From JBEKSX01 sp049516635 (GTDB lineage Bacteria; Bacteroidota; Ignavibacteria; Tepidaquicellales; OLB5): 55,578 nucleotides of DNA. The stretch's first letter is position 1; every line of letters starts with the position of its first letter. A model generated the notes under the pieces. The model had not been told where the DNA came from and did not search any database. It saw nothing but the letters and a program-made list of their open reading frames with translations. Position numbers and translations under genes: made by a program. The stretch covers positions 1 to 55,578 of the forward strand of contig JBEKSX010000005.1 in NCBI GenBank assembly GCA_049516635.1, read 5' to 3'. Shown piece by piece: positions 36,001 to 44,914 of the stretch.

Positions 36001-37925
36001 AAAAGGGATTATTAAGAAATACGTATATTGGCTCTCTAGCAGCCGTCATTATAGTATTAATATCTGTTGCCGCTAAGGGATATAAAATCTTCCCCGCCAA
36101 AGGCAACGATGTTTGTTTTGCGTGCCATGAGGATCCCGATCTCACGATGGAACACGACGGCAGGAAGATCTCATTATTTGTAAATTCCTCTAACTACAAG
36201 AAATCCGTTCACGGCGGAAATGACTGCACCGACTGCCACCTGAACTATAACCCCGATGACCTTCCCCACACAAAAACAAAAGCTCCTGTCAATTGCAAAG
36301 ACTGCCACGATGACGCGAAGATCAAAGTATTGGAAACCGGGCTTCATAGTAAGATCAATTGCTCCGACTGCCATTCAAAGCACGAAATAAAACCTGCAAA
36401 AGAATTTTCTAAAGAACAGACCGATGCCTGTCTTAAATGCCACACGAGCAGGAACGTTCAGGCATACAGGACAAGCATACACTCTCAGAAAAAAGAGGGA
36501 TGCGAAAGCTGCCATACTGGAGGACATAATGCAAAATCGATTCCCAAGAATGAAGTAGCTGAAACATGCGGAAAGTGCCATGGGCAGCATGAAAAGAGCT
36601 TCAATAACAGCATTCACGAAACTGTCCTTAAAGGCGGGAACAATAATGCACCGACCTGCACGGACTGTCACGGTTCTCACCGAATTCTGACAAGCAAAAT
36701 GTCCATAGAATCCGAAAGCTGTCTTAGGTGCCATCTAAATTCCAAATTGTTCCCCGGTGAAGGGAAGGGGTCGGCTAAGTTTGTAGCCGATTATAAGACA
36801 AGCATTCATGCTTCGATCCAGAAGAACGGTAAGGAAGCCGCCGGCTGCAGTGACTGCCACGGGAACCACATGATACAGAACCCGGGGGATCCAGAAGCGT
36901 CAACTACCCGTACACGCCTGCCGGAGACCTGCGGAAAATGTCATAAAGATATTGTTGATAAATTTCTAAACTCAGCTCACGGCAAGGCACTTTTAAATAG
37001 ATCGGTAGCCGCACCAACTTGTGTCGACTGCCACAGCGAACACTCCATCAAGTCCGTACGCTCATCGGATGAGTTTTCCAAGATAAACCAGGTTGACCTC
37101 TGCCTCAAGTGCCACCAGGAAGGTAAACTGCCACATAAGAATTATAAAGGCGAAGAGGTCCTGATAAGCGATTATAAAAGCAGTTATCACTATAAAGCTT
37201 TACAGGAAGGTAAGCTTAATGCAGCCACATGTTCCGACTGCCACGGCAGCCACGAAATGAAAAAATTTGATGACCCTACCTCAAGAATTTACAAGAAAAA
37301 TATTGCACAGACCTGCGGTCAGACAAACTGCCACACGAAACAATTGAATGAATATACCGGAAGCGTCCACGAAGTGTCGATAAGCACTAAAACTAATTCC
37401 GATGCACCGACGTGCACAAACTGCCACGGCAACCATCAGATACTTAAAAAAGATGAACAAACGAACCTGATATCGAACTCGAAAGGTCTGGTGCAGTTAT
37501 GTTCGAGCTGCCACGCTTCGGTAGAGCTGGTAAGAAAATATAATCTGCCTACAGGAAGAGCAGATACGTATCTGGGAAGCTTCCACGGTCTAGCTGTAAG
37601 AGGCGGTTCAAAATTGGCGGCTAACTGTGAAAGCTGCCACGGCAACCACAACATCAGGCCTTCAAACGACCCGCTATCGACCATTAATAAAAAGAACCTG
37701 CCTGAAACGTGCGGCAAGTGCCACCCCGGTGCAGCCGAAACCCTGTTCAATACTCCTATACACGTGACCAACCAGCAATCGCAGTCACCTCTGCTGTACT
37801 GGATAACCAGGTTCTACATATACTTAATACTTATTATTATCGGTGGAATGGTTCTGCATAACGCCGTTGACTTTACGAAAAAGTTGAAAAAGAAAAGTGT
37901 TCCTGCTAGCGGGGAGAAAGCATGA
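35997..37925 (+). CDS. 19-heme cytochrome c, membrane anchored
   Basis: 642 residues. A signal or anchor helix (about 9-26) is followed by 18 CxxCH sites and one CX4CH (CGQTNCH), making 19 predicted c-type hemes. Repeating units look like ETCGKCH...SxHxxxx...APTCxDCHGxHxI, about 90 residues each. A C-terminal helix (about 605-625, YIYLILIIIGGMVLHNAV) anchors it in the inner membrane, facing the periplasm. The next gene overlaps by 4 nt and encodes a b-type cytochrome, so the two probably form a quinol-oxidising complex of the Geobacter CbcL/CbcBA kind (b-type diheme plus multiheme c). The tandem modules resemble those in the 42652 gene. Start is TTG at 35997. Confidence 0.92.
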   Translation: MKKGLLRNTYIGSLAAVIIVLISVAAKGYKIFPAKGNDVCFACHEDPDLTMEHDGRKISLFVNSSNYKKSVHGGNDCTDCHLNYNPDDLPHTKTKAPVNCKDCHDDAKIKVLETGLHSKINCSDCHSKHEIKPAKEFSKEQTDACLKCHTSRNVQAYRTSIHSQKKEGCESCHTGGHNAKSIPKNEVAETCGKCHGQHEKSFNNSIHETVLKGGNNNAPTCTDCHGSHRILTSKMSIESESCLRCHLNSKLFPGEGKGSAKFVADYKTSIHASIQKNGKEAAGCSDCHGNHMIQNPGDPEASTTRTRLPETCGKCHKDIVDKFLNSAHGKALLNRSVAAPTCVDCHSEHSIKSVRSSDEFSKINQVDLCLKCHQEGKLPHKNYKGEEVLISDYKSSYHYKALQEGKLNAATCSDCHGSHEMKKFDDPTSRIYKKNIAQTCGQTNCHTKQLNEYTGSVHEVSISTKTNSDAPTCTNCHGNHQILKKDEQTNLISNSKGLVQLCSSCHASVELVRKYNLPTGRADTYLGSFHGLAVRGGSKLAANCESCHGNHNIRPSNDPLSTINKKNLPETCGKCHPGAAETLFNTPIHVTNQQSQSPLLYWITRFYIYLILIIIGGMVLHNAVDFTKKLKKKSVPASGEKA

Positions 37926-38845
37926 GCGATACCAAAGAGAAGAAATATTTACGAATGACATTCAACGAAAGGGTGCAGCATTTCTGCCTGCTGACAAGTT
38001 TCATCACTCTTGTTATCACGGGATTTGCGCTCAAATTTCCCGAAGCATTGTGGGTAACATGGATAAGGGCTGTCTTTGGCGAAAATTTCTTCGAGCTAAG
38101 GGGAACCGTTCATAGAATTGCCGCGGTGATCATGGTCAGTGTTTCGGTTTATCACCTGCTGTATGTTATTTTTACCGAAAGGGGAAGACAACTGATAACA
38201 GATCTCTGGTTCAAAAAAACGGACGTGATGGATCTATTTCATACTTTTAGTTACTATGTCGGCAGATCAAGCACAAGACCGAAATTCAGCCGGTTCAGCT
38301 ACATTGAAAAAGCAGAATACTGGGCTGTAGTCTGGGGTACAATCGTGATGGGAGGCACGGGGACAATGCTCTGGTTTGAAAATACTTTCCTGCCCGTTCT
38401 TTCGAACTCGGGTATGGATATTGCTACGGCAATACATTATTATGAAGCGATACTCGCTTCCCTAGCAATAGTTGTCTGGCATTTCTATTTCGTAATTTAT
38501 AACCCGGATGTATACCCGATGAATAAAGCGTGGTATACCGGCTACCTCACACGCGAAGAGATGGAACTGGAGCACCCGCTCGAGCTGGAAGAAACAGAAT
38601 CGCAGGATGAACAGCCTGAAATAGCGGATGAGAAAGAGGTAACCGAATTTCCGAATCCAAAAGAAATTGAGACTCAACCTCCGGTGCCGGAAAATCCTTC
38701 TGAGAACAAGACCGATAAAACGCTTCCTCAGCCTGATTTCCCGAATGAGGTGAAAACAGATGTCAAAGATTCTGAAAGAGATGATATATTAAGACAAAAC
38801 GGAGATAATACGGTGAATAGCGAAAAAGAAAACAAAAAAAATTAA
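37922..38845 (+). CDS. Diheme cytochrome b, FdhI/HydC-like, with acidic C-terminal tail
   Basis: 307 residues. Four membrane helices with histidines in the expected places: RVQHF in helix 1, GTVHRIAA and VYHLLYV in helix 2, TAIHYYEA near helix 4 and WHFYFV in helix 4. This matches the cytochrome b561/formate dehydrogenase gamma/HydC group that exchanges electrons with the quinone pool. From about residue 220 the chain becomes a long acidic, proline-rich, probably disordered tail (about 85 residues), unusual for the family. It overlaps the 19-heme gene (ATGA) and lies 18 nt before the NapC-like gene, so these three likely work as one complex. Confidence 0.88.
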   Translation: MSDTKEKKYLRMTFNERVQHFCLLTSFITLVITGFALKFPEALWVTWIRAVFGENFFELRGTVHRIAAVIMVSVSVYHLLYVIFTERGRQLITDLWFKKTDVMDLFHTFSYYVGRSSTRPKFSRFSYIEKAEYWAVVWGTIVMGGTGTMLWFENTFLPVLSNSGMDIATAIHYYEAILASLAIVVWHFYFVIYNPDVYPMNKAWYTGYLTREEMELEHPLELEETESQDEQPEIADEKEVTEFPNPKEIETQPPVPENPSENKTDKTLPQPDFPNEVKTDVKDSERDDILRQNGDNTVNSEKENKKN

Positions 38846-38863
38846 ACTTTATATTTTTATAAC

Positions 38864-40897
38864 GTGGATAACCAAGATAACACCGGGAAAAAAGAGAAAA
38901 GATTTTTTAAGAAAGTAAGAGGATTAAAAAGATTCCTGTTATTCACCGGCATCTATATTGTACTGTTCCTCATACTCGTTGCCGGTGCCGCAGAATATAC
39001 ATCAAGACCCAGCTTTTGCCCCACCTGCCACTATATGGAAACTTTCTACCAGAGCTGGCGTATTTCGGCGCACAATAAAGTGGATTGTGTAGAATGCCAT
39101 TTCGAGCCGGGCATATCAGGGACTATTCGCGGCAAACTGAACGGGCTCGTTCAGATCGTAAATTATATTTCGCTGTCATATAAGAAAAGAAAACCGTGGG
39201 CTGAGATCCCGGATAACACATGTGCCCGCTCCGGATGTCATGAAAGACAGGCTCTGCAGGATACGACCTACAATTTCAAGGGCATACAGTTCAATCATAA
39301 ACATCACCTGCAGGAATTAAGAAGAGGTAAAACCCTCAAGTGTACAAGCTGCCACTCGCAGATCGTACAGGGTTCGCACATCGAGGTCACCGAATCTACA
39401 TGTTTTAACTGCCACTTTAAGAAATCGGATGACCCCGAACATAAATATGAAAAGTTAAGTGACTGCAAAACATGCCACGACTGGAAGTCGAAGACTAAAG
39501 AACAAATGGCAAACTACCGCTATGACCACAGCCAGGTTGTAAAAAATGATATCTCCTGTCTGGCCTGCCATTCGAATACCGTTGTCGGCAACGGTGAGGT
39601 AGGCAAAGAGAGATGCTTCCAGTGTCATTTCGAAACGGAACGATTGGATAAATACGATGACACGAAATTTATTCATACCACACACATCACGAAACACAGC
39701 ATAAAATGTTTCAACTGCCACATACCTATTCAGCACAAGATACAGCAGCTGGATCCCAAAAGTCCTCCAGATTGCATGAGCTGCCACCAGAACGCGCACA
39801 GCTACCAGGTGAGCTTATTCACGGGACAGGGCGGGAATGATGTCGATAAGATGCCGAGCGTTATGTACATGAACGGCATCAATTGCAAAGGATGCCACGT
39901 TTACCATGAGGTTGATAAAAAAGATATTAATACATCAAAAGCAAGACCGACCTCGTGTGAGACCTGCCACGGTAAGGGATACGATAAGCTTCTGAAACAG
40001 TGGCAGGATGCAGCAGTTGTAAGATTGAACACGATAAATTCTATTTATAAGACCGTAAGCTTCCAGGTCAATAATACAAAGAGCGATAAGAAACAGGAAG
40101 CACTTACAACTCTCGACGATGCCTATCACAATATAAGAATTGTGGAGGTGGGGAAAGCAGTACATAATGTTCAGTTTGCGGACAAGCTGTTAATAGCAAG
40201 CTATGGTCTGATGAAAAAAGCGCTATCTATAATCGGTTCTGCTTCCAACCTCCCGGAGTTCACATCGAGCGCCGAATTTATTCCCAATGAATGTTATAAC
40301 TGTCATTCGGGTATCCAGGAAATATCCTTGAAGATATTCGACATGAATTTCTCGCATAACCAGCACATAGTTAAGCAGCGCCTAACATGCGATAAGTGCC
40401 ACTCCAACGCTCAAAAGCACGGAGAACTTGTAGTATCAAAAGAGAGCTGCAACAGCTGTCATCATTCACAGGGGAAGACAAACGAATCCTGTGCGGCGTG
40501 CCACAATTTGCAAAACCTCGTGTATAACGGCGGTTATATGAATAAGAACCAGCCGGACTATATGAAAGAAGGGAGCGTAAAATGCATAGATTGCCACGCA
40601 GACGGGGACAAGGTAATTAAACCCGATAACCAGATATGCCTGAAATGCCATGATGATTCATATAAACAAACTGCAGCGGACTGGAAGAATGATATTAACA
40701 AACTCCTGGGCCAGGCAGATGCCCAGCTCAGGGAAATGAAAAACGTTCAACTCGATAGTGACGGACAGGAACTTGTGGCTGAAATCCGCAAGATCGTTAA
40801 CGATATTTCATCACATCCAAGCATATATGTTCATAACTATGATATGCTGAGCTCATTATTATCGGATAAACTGAAACAACTGAAAAAGATAAAATAA
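38864..40897 (+). CDS. 18-heme NapC/NirT-like cytochrome c
   Basis: 677 residues, GTG start. A single N-terminal helix (about 24-45) leads directly into CPTCHYMETFYQSWRISAHN followed by CVECHFEPG, the NapC/NirT quinol-dehydrogenase entry with Met near the first heme. Seventeen CxxCH and one CX4CH (CARSGCH) follow, 18 hemes in all. NapC proteins normally carry four, so this is a fusion of a NapC head with a long heme wire. A heme-free helical section (about 390-460) splits it in two. It probably takes electrons from quinol or the neighbouring cytochrome b and passes them through the periplasm. Last gene before a 198-nt spacer. Confidence 0.9.
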   Translation: MDNQDNTGKKEKRFFKKVRGLKRFLLFTGIYIVLFLILVAGAAEYTSRPSFCPTCHYMETFYQSWRISAHNKVDCVECHFEPGISGTIRGKLNGLVQIVNYISLSYKKRKPWAEIPDNTCARSGCHERQALQDTTYNFKGIQFNHKHHLQELRRGKTLKCTSCHSQIVQGSHIEVTESTCFNCHFKKSDDPEHKYEKLSDCKTCHDWKSKTKEQMANYRYDHSQVVKNDISCLACHSNTVVGNGEVGKERCFQCHFETERLDKYDDTKFIHTTHITKHSIKCFNCHIPIQHKIQQLDPKSPPDCMSCHQNAHSYQVSLFTGQGGNDVDKMPSVMYMNGINCKGCHVYHEVDKKDINTSKARPTSCETCHGKGYDKLLKQWQDAAVVRLNTINSIYKTVSFQVNNTKSDKKQEALTTLDDAYHNIRIVEVGKAVHNVQFADKLLIASYGLMKKALSIIGSASNLPEFTSSAEFIPNECYNCHSGIQEISLKIFDMNFSHNQHIVKQRLTCDKCHSNAQKHGELVVSKESCNSCHHSQGKTNESCAACHNLQNLVYNGGYMNKNQPDYMKEGSVKCIDCHADGDKVIKPDNQICLKCHDDSYKQTAADWKNDINKLLGQADAQLREMKNVQLDSDGQELVAEIRKIVNDISSHPSIYVHNYDMLSSLLSDKLKQLKKIK

Positions 40898-40948
40898 GAT
40901 ATTTTACTGCTGTTCGGAATAACAGTGAAATAGTAGTGATCCGGGGCA

Positions 40949-40970
40949 GGTCATATAAATATTCATGACC
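40949..40970. repeat. Inverted repeat in the spacer between the two cytochrome clusters
   Basis: GGTCAT (40949-40954) and ATGACC (40965-40970) enclose ATAAATATTC. A second hairpin-like stretch, TTTTACTG...CAGTGAAA, lies at 40902-40930, just after the stop of the 18-heme gene, and may be a weak terminator. No sigma54-like box was found before the Rieske gene, so the two clusters may be transcribed together or from an unrecognised promoter. Confidence 0.4.
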
Positions 40971-41095
40971 GGTTACGGGTCAAAGGTTATAATAGATATA
41001 TAATCAAGCGGCAGGAATTTTTTTCTTTAACATACTTTTTGCAGAGCAAGAAATAAAATAAATTTATATTTTTATTTTTTACAAAACAAGAAACA

Positions 41096-41545
41096 GTGGC
41101 TGAAAGCATATTATTTCCGGAAAAGCAAAGCAGGCGTGATTTTCTTAACTATATCCTGGGTATCGGATTCGCCGGGTTAGCAGGGGCTGTATTGTATCCT
41201 ATATTCGATTATTTAGAACCTCCTAAAGCCCCGGAAGTAGATGTTAAGAATCTCGACCTTGGCAAGGATGATGATATTCCCAAAAACTCCAGCAAAATGT
41301 TCAAAGTGGGAAACACACCCGGTATCCTGATAAAAACCGAGAGCGGAGAATTAAAAGCGTATAATGCTACGTGTACCCATCTGGAATGCACGGTGCAATA
41401 CAAGAACGATGAAAAGCTAATTTGGTGCGCATGCCATAACGGCAGATATGACTTAAATGGAAAGAACATCAGCGGACCGCCGCCCGCACCGTTGACACCT
41501 TACAAGGTCATAGTTCAGGCAGGTGAAATATTTATTTCAACCTAA
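41096..41545 (+). CDS. Rieske [2Fe-2S] protein of a cytochrome bc complex
   Basis: 149 residues, GTG start. A twin-arginine motif (SRRDFL, residues 12-17) precedes a hydrophobic helix (about 19-36) that anchors it, so it is exported folded by Tat. The cluster ligands are C93 and H95 (CTHLEC) and C111 and H114 (CACH), with C98 and C113 the usual disulfide pair. It passes electrons from quinol oxidation at the neighbouring cytochrome b to a c-type cytochrome. The second box reads CACHNGRYD rather than CPCHGSxF, a mild divergence. Cytochrome b starts 13 nt downstream. Confidence 0.95.
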   Translation: MAESILFPEKQSRRDFLNYILGIGFAGLAGAVLYPIFDYLEPPKAPEVDVKNLDLGKDDDIPKNSSKMFKVGNTPGILIKTESGELKAYNATCTHLECTVQYKNDEKLIWCACHNGRYDLNGKNISGPPPAPLTPYKVIVQAGEIFIST

Positions 41546-41558
41546 TTAAAAAGGCTGA

Positions 41559-42650
41559 ATGAAAAAAAGATCTATACTTAAAAACACTTATGAATGGCTG
41601 AACGGAAGATTCCAGCTCGACAGCCTTATCTCCTTCATGAAGAAAAAAGACGTTCCGCTTTACAGGGGAACCATCTGGTATTTCTTCGGAGGTATTACAC
41701 TTCTGTTATTCGTTATTCAGGTTGTGACGGGTATTCTTCTCTTGCTCTATTATAAAGCCAGTGCAGAGCTCGCATTTGAGAGCGTACAGTTTATATCCGC
41801 TAAGGTCAAGTTCGGATGGCTGATCAGGTCGATCCATTCTTGGTCAGCTAATCTCATGATACTTTCGGCATTCATACACATGTTCAGCGTTTTTTTCACA
41901 AAGGCTTACCGTAGGCCAAGGGAGCTAACTTGGTATTCGGGTTTCATTCTGCTTGCACTTGGTATGGCATTCGGGTTCACCGGATATTTGCTCCCCTGGA
42001 ATGAACTCTCGCTTTTCGCTACAAAGGTAGGTACCGATATAGCAAAGACCTTTCCACTCGTGGGTACATTCGTAATGACATTCCTCCGTGGAGGTGAGAA
42101 CGTCACAGGTGCAACTCTTTCAAGGTTCTTCGGATTCCATGTTGCAGTACTGCCGGGTATATTTATTATATTTCTTTCGATGCATTTGATATTCATCCAG
42201 AGACAGGGAATGGCTGTTCCCGAGAACTGGGATGAGATCCCTGAAGGAACAAAAAAGCACATACCGTTCTTCCCGAATTTTTTAATGCGCGACCTTTTGA
42301 TATGGCTTATAATCATCAATGTTCTGGCAATACTTGCGGTATTTTTCCCGTGGGAGCTTGGCAAGAAAGCCGATGAGCTTGCACCCGCACCTGCCGGTAT
42401 TAAACCCGAATGGTATTTCCTGTTTATGTTCCAGACATTGAAGTACATTCCCGCAAAGATATTGAGCATAGACGGTGACGTGATAGGAATAATGCTTTTC
42501 ACGTTAGCCGGTCTATTCTGGTTCCTCGTGCCATTCTGGGATAGAAAAAAACCCGAAGGTGTTAAAAGGTTCTGGCTTACATATTTCGGCGTCTTTGTTA
42601 TTATATTCATAGTAGTTATGTCGATAATCGCAAACTGGTGGGGAGGTTGA
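41559..42650 (+). CDS. Cytochrome b6/subunit IV fusion of a Rieske-cytochrome b complex
   Basis: 363 residues with about 7-8 membrane helices. The N-terminal part holds four heme-b histidines: a pair 13 residues apart (in HSWSANLMILSAFIH) and a pair 14 residues apart (HVAVLPGIFIIFLSMH). The 13/14 spacing is that of b6f-type rather than mitochondrial-type b. The C-terminal part carries PEWY (IKPEWYFLFMFQ), the quinol-site glutamate motif of subunit IV. Both halves are in one polypeptide, as in several green-sulfur and Gram-positive complexes. No cytochrome c1 or f gene follows; the next frame, 1 nt on, is an 11-heme cytochrome. Confidence 0.94.
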   Translation: MKKRSILKNTYEWLNGRFQLDSLISFMKKKDVPLYRGTIWYFFGGITLLLFVIQVVTGILLLLYYKASAELAFESVQFISAKVKFGWLIRSIHSWSANLMILSAFIHMFSVFFTKAYRRPRELTWYSGFILLALGMAFGFTGYLLPWNELSLFATKVGTDIAKTFPLVGTFVMTFLRGGENVTGATLSRFFGFHVAVLPGIFIIFLSMHLIFIQRQGMAVPENWDEIPEGTKKHIPFFPNFLMRDLLIWLIIINVLAILAVFFPWELGKKADELAPAPAGIKPEWYFLFMFQTLKYIPAKILSIDGDVIGIMLFTLAGLFWFLVPFWDRKKPEGVKRFWLTYFGVFVIIFIVVMSIIANWWGG

Positions 42651-42651
42651 G

Positions 42652-44124
42652 GTGAACTGTAATAAAATAATATTGAATAATTCTATAAATAAGATTGTCA
42701 TCATATTAGGGATAGTTCTATTGATCAAGGTCCTGACTCTGAATTCACTCATATCACAGGAGACTCCGCAATCGAAAGACCAGTGCTATAATTGCCATCT
42801 TCAACTCGACGGAAAATTCAAAGCACTAGCGGACATGTTCAAGGTAGATGTGCATTTCCATAAAGGAATATTTTGTTCTGCGTGCCACGGAGGCGATGCT
42901 TCGAGCGATGATATGGATAAATCAATGAACAAAGAAAAAGGGTTCATTGGTATTCCCAAAGGCTCACAGATATTGAAGATCTGTTCCAAATGCCACAGCA
43001 ATGAATACAATACACTGTTAAGCAGTGCTCACGGCGAATCTTCCACAGGCAAGGGAATCATCATTAGCAGCTGCATCGTCTGCCACGGAATTCATAATAT
43101 AGTACCGGTTAAAAGCCCGTCCTCTAAAGTGAACGGTGCAAATATTGTCAACACATGCGGCAGCTGTCACAGCAACGCGGCTTATATGAAATCTTACGAC
43201 CCCGGCCTGGCGATTGACCAGTTAGATAAATATAAGACCTCTATTCACGGGCAAAGGATATTCAAGGGTGACAGCAAAGTCGCTAACTGCGCATCCTGTC
43301 ATGGAAATCATGATATCAAGCATGTGAAAGATCCGAAATCGAGAGTTTACCCGACAAATATTCCCCAGACATGCAATAAATGCCACGGCGATGCCAATTA
43401 TATGAAGGAATACAATATCCCGACCGATCAGTATGAAAAATACAAAACAAGCGTTCACGGTATAGCGCTTCTCGAAAAAGGCGATAACAGCGCTCCTTCA
43501 TGCAACAGATGCCATGGTGACCACGGTGCCTCGCCTCCCGATGTTAATTCTGTGACGAAAGTTTGCGGGGTGTGCCACGCTCTAAATGCACAGATGTTCT
43601 CCGATAGTCCGCATAAAGATGCTTTCGAACAAAAAAATCTGGGAGAGTGTACTGTTTGCCACAGCAACCACGGAATTGTACATCCGACCGATGATATGCT
43701 GGGAACCGGAAAAAGATCCGTTTGCATAAAATGCCACACACAGCCCCAGGACAGGGGATACCAGACTGCATCCGTGATGGAATCCATGATTGACAGCCTC
43801 AACAGGGATGTAGACATTGCCGGAAACGCGATCCAGAATGCAGAACAAAAAGGCATGGATGTGAGTGACGCAAAATTCAGTTATAATGATATTAAGAAAG
43901 TCCTGATAACGACCCGGAATATAGTCCATTACTCCGATCTGAACAAGTTCAAAGAATCCATAAACGAAGGATTCAAGATAACCAATAAAGCAAAGATCAC
44001 CGGTGAGGAAGCGGTCAAAGATTATTATTTCAGGCGTTACGGGCTCGGCGTTTCTACAATATTGATCACTATCCTTATCCTGGCGCTTTATTTCAAGCTC
44101 AGGAAGACAGAAAAAAAACAATAA
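42652..44124 (+). CDS. 11-heme cytochrome c, probable c subunit of the Rieske/cytochrome b complex
   Basis: 490 residues from a GTG one base after the cytochrome b stop. An N-terminal helix (about 12-32) is followed by 11 CxxCH sites between residues 44 and 365, with repeated NTCGSCHSN...YKTSIHG...ANCASCHGNHDI units like those in the 19-heme protein. After a helical heme-free part (375-460), a C-terminal helix (VSTILITILILALYF) anchors it to the inner membrane. The spacing to the b gene and the absence of cytochrome c1/f make it the likely electron acceptor for the Rieske head. Alternative: a separate periplasmic relay. Confidence 0.9.
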   Translation: MNCNKIILNNSINKIVIILGIVLLIKVLTLNSLISQETPQSKDQCYNCHLQLDGKFKALADMFKVDVHFHKGIFCSACHGGDASSDDMDKSMNKEKGFIGIPKGSQILKICSKCHSNEYNTLLSSAHGESSTGKGIIISSCIVCHGIHNIVPVKSPSSKVNGANIVNTCGSCHSNAAYMKSYDPGLAIDQLDKYKTSIHGQRIFKGDSKVANCASCHGNHDIKHVKDPKSRVYPTNIPQTCNKCHGDANYMKEYNIPTDQYEKYKTSVHGIALLEKGDNSAPSCNRCHGDHGASPPDVNSVTKVCGVCHALNAQMFSDSPHKDAFEQKNLGECTVCHSNHGIVHPTDDMLGTGKRSVCIKCHTQPQDRGYQTASVMESMIDSLNRDVDIAGNAIQNAEQKGMDVSDAKFSYNDIKKVLITTRNIVHYSDLNKFKESINEGFKITNKAKITGEEAVKDYYFRRYGLGVSTILITILILALYFKLRKTEKKQ

Positions 44125-44203
44125 AATATTTTTACAGTATAAAAGTTTGATAAAATTTTATTATATTTAATTAACCTTAAACTTTAAACAAAACCATAAT
44201 ACG

Positions 44204-44776
44204 ATGAACAAAAAACTTTATATTCCCGCACTGTTTATCTTTTTTATAAGCTTTGTATTATTTACCGCATATACAAATGCTCCCACCGATATTTCCGACG
44301 GACACAAATACGAGGGTGCAGGTAAATGCGCAATTTGCCACAAGGGAGATGCAAAAGGAAAACAGTTTGAGATATGGCAGGATTCCAAACACTCCAAGGC
44401 ATTCGTGAACCTGCAGACTCCGGCTGCCGACAAGATAGCGCAGGATAAGGGATATTCTACCCCTGCCGCCGAAACACCGCAGTGTGTAAAATGTCATGTA
44501 CTGGGGAAAGACATAGATCCTGCAGAACTTGACGAAACGTTCGATAAAACTCAGGGTGTGCAATGTGAGACCTGCCATGGTCCCGGTTCGGATTATAAAA
44601 GCCTGACCATCATGAAGGACAAGCAGAAATCTTTAGATGCCGGACTGATCATTCACACTGACGGCGAAGCTTTCTGTAAAACATGCCATAATCCTGACAG
44701 TCCGAACTACAAAGATTTCAACTATGATACTTATTGGGCTCAGATAAAGCATACTGATCCTAACATAACAAAGTAA
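44204..44776 (+). CDS. Tetraheme cytochrome c554-like protein
   Basis: 190 residues. A cleavable signal peptide (about 1-25, ending TNA) is followed by four CxxCH sites: CAICH, CVKCH, CETCH and CKTCH. The opening YEGAGKCAICHKGDAKGKQFEIWQDSKHSKAF and the CETCHGPGSDYK stretch match the cytochrome c554 family. It is a soluble periplasmic electron carrier, probably taking electrons from the 11-heme protein and passing them outward. It starts 79 nt after the 11-heme gene. Confidence 0.92.
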   Translation: MNKKLYIPALFIFFISFVLFTAYTNAPTDISDGHKYEGAGKCAICHKGDAKGKQFEIWQDSKHSKAFVNLQTPAADKIAQDKGYSTPAAETPQCVKCHVLGKDIDPAELDETFDKTQGVQCETCHGPGSDYKSLTIMKDKQKSLDAGLIIHTDGEAFCKTCHNPDSPNYKDFNYDTYWAQIKHTDPNITK

Positions 44777-44821
44777 TTTTAGGTCTGGTGAAAGGGGCTG
44801 TCTCAAAATAGCAGAACTACC

Positions 44822-44854
44822 ATTGTCATTCCTGCTTTACGCAGGAATGACAAT
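44822..44854. repeat. Palindromic repeat, copy 2 (perfect 14-bp arms)
   Basis: ATTGTCATTCCTGC (44822-44835) and GCAGGAATGACAAT (44841-44854) flank TTTAC. The core matches the copy at 3944-3973. It lies between the c554-like and barrel genes inside the cytochrome cluster, so it may also weaken or stabilise the mRNA there. Confidence 0.75.
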
Positions 44855-44914
44855 AAATTCTATTTTTGCAATAGACCCTTCCACGAAAATTTTATAAGGT
44901 TTAAATGTAATCAC

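Noticed and set aside
36025..36041. TTGGCTCTCTAGCAGCC, a sigma54-like match
   Set aside because: It lies inside the coding start of the 19-heme gene, has the wrong octamer and no upstream element at the shared distance.
41906..42610. 234-codon minus-strand frame opposite cytochrome b
   Set aside because: Antisense shadow of a conserved membrane protein; no start signal or family resemblance.
43582..44121. 179-codon minus-strand frame opposite the 11-heme gene
   Set aside because: Antisense to heme motifs; cysteine- and phenylalanine-rich composition typical of shadows.
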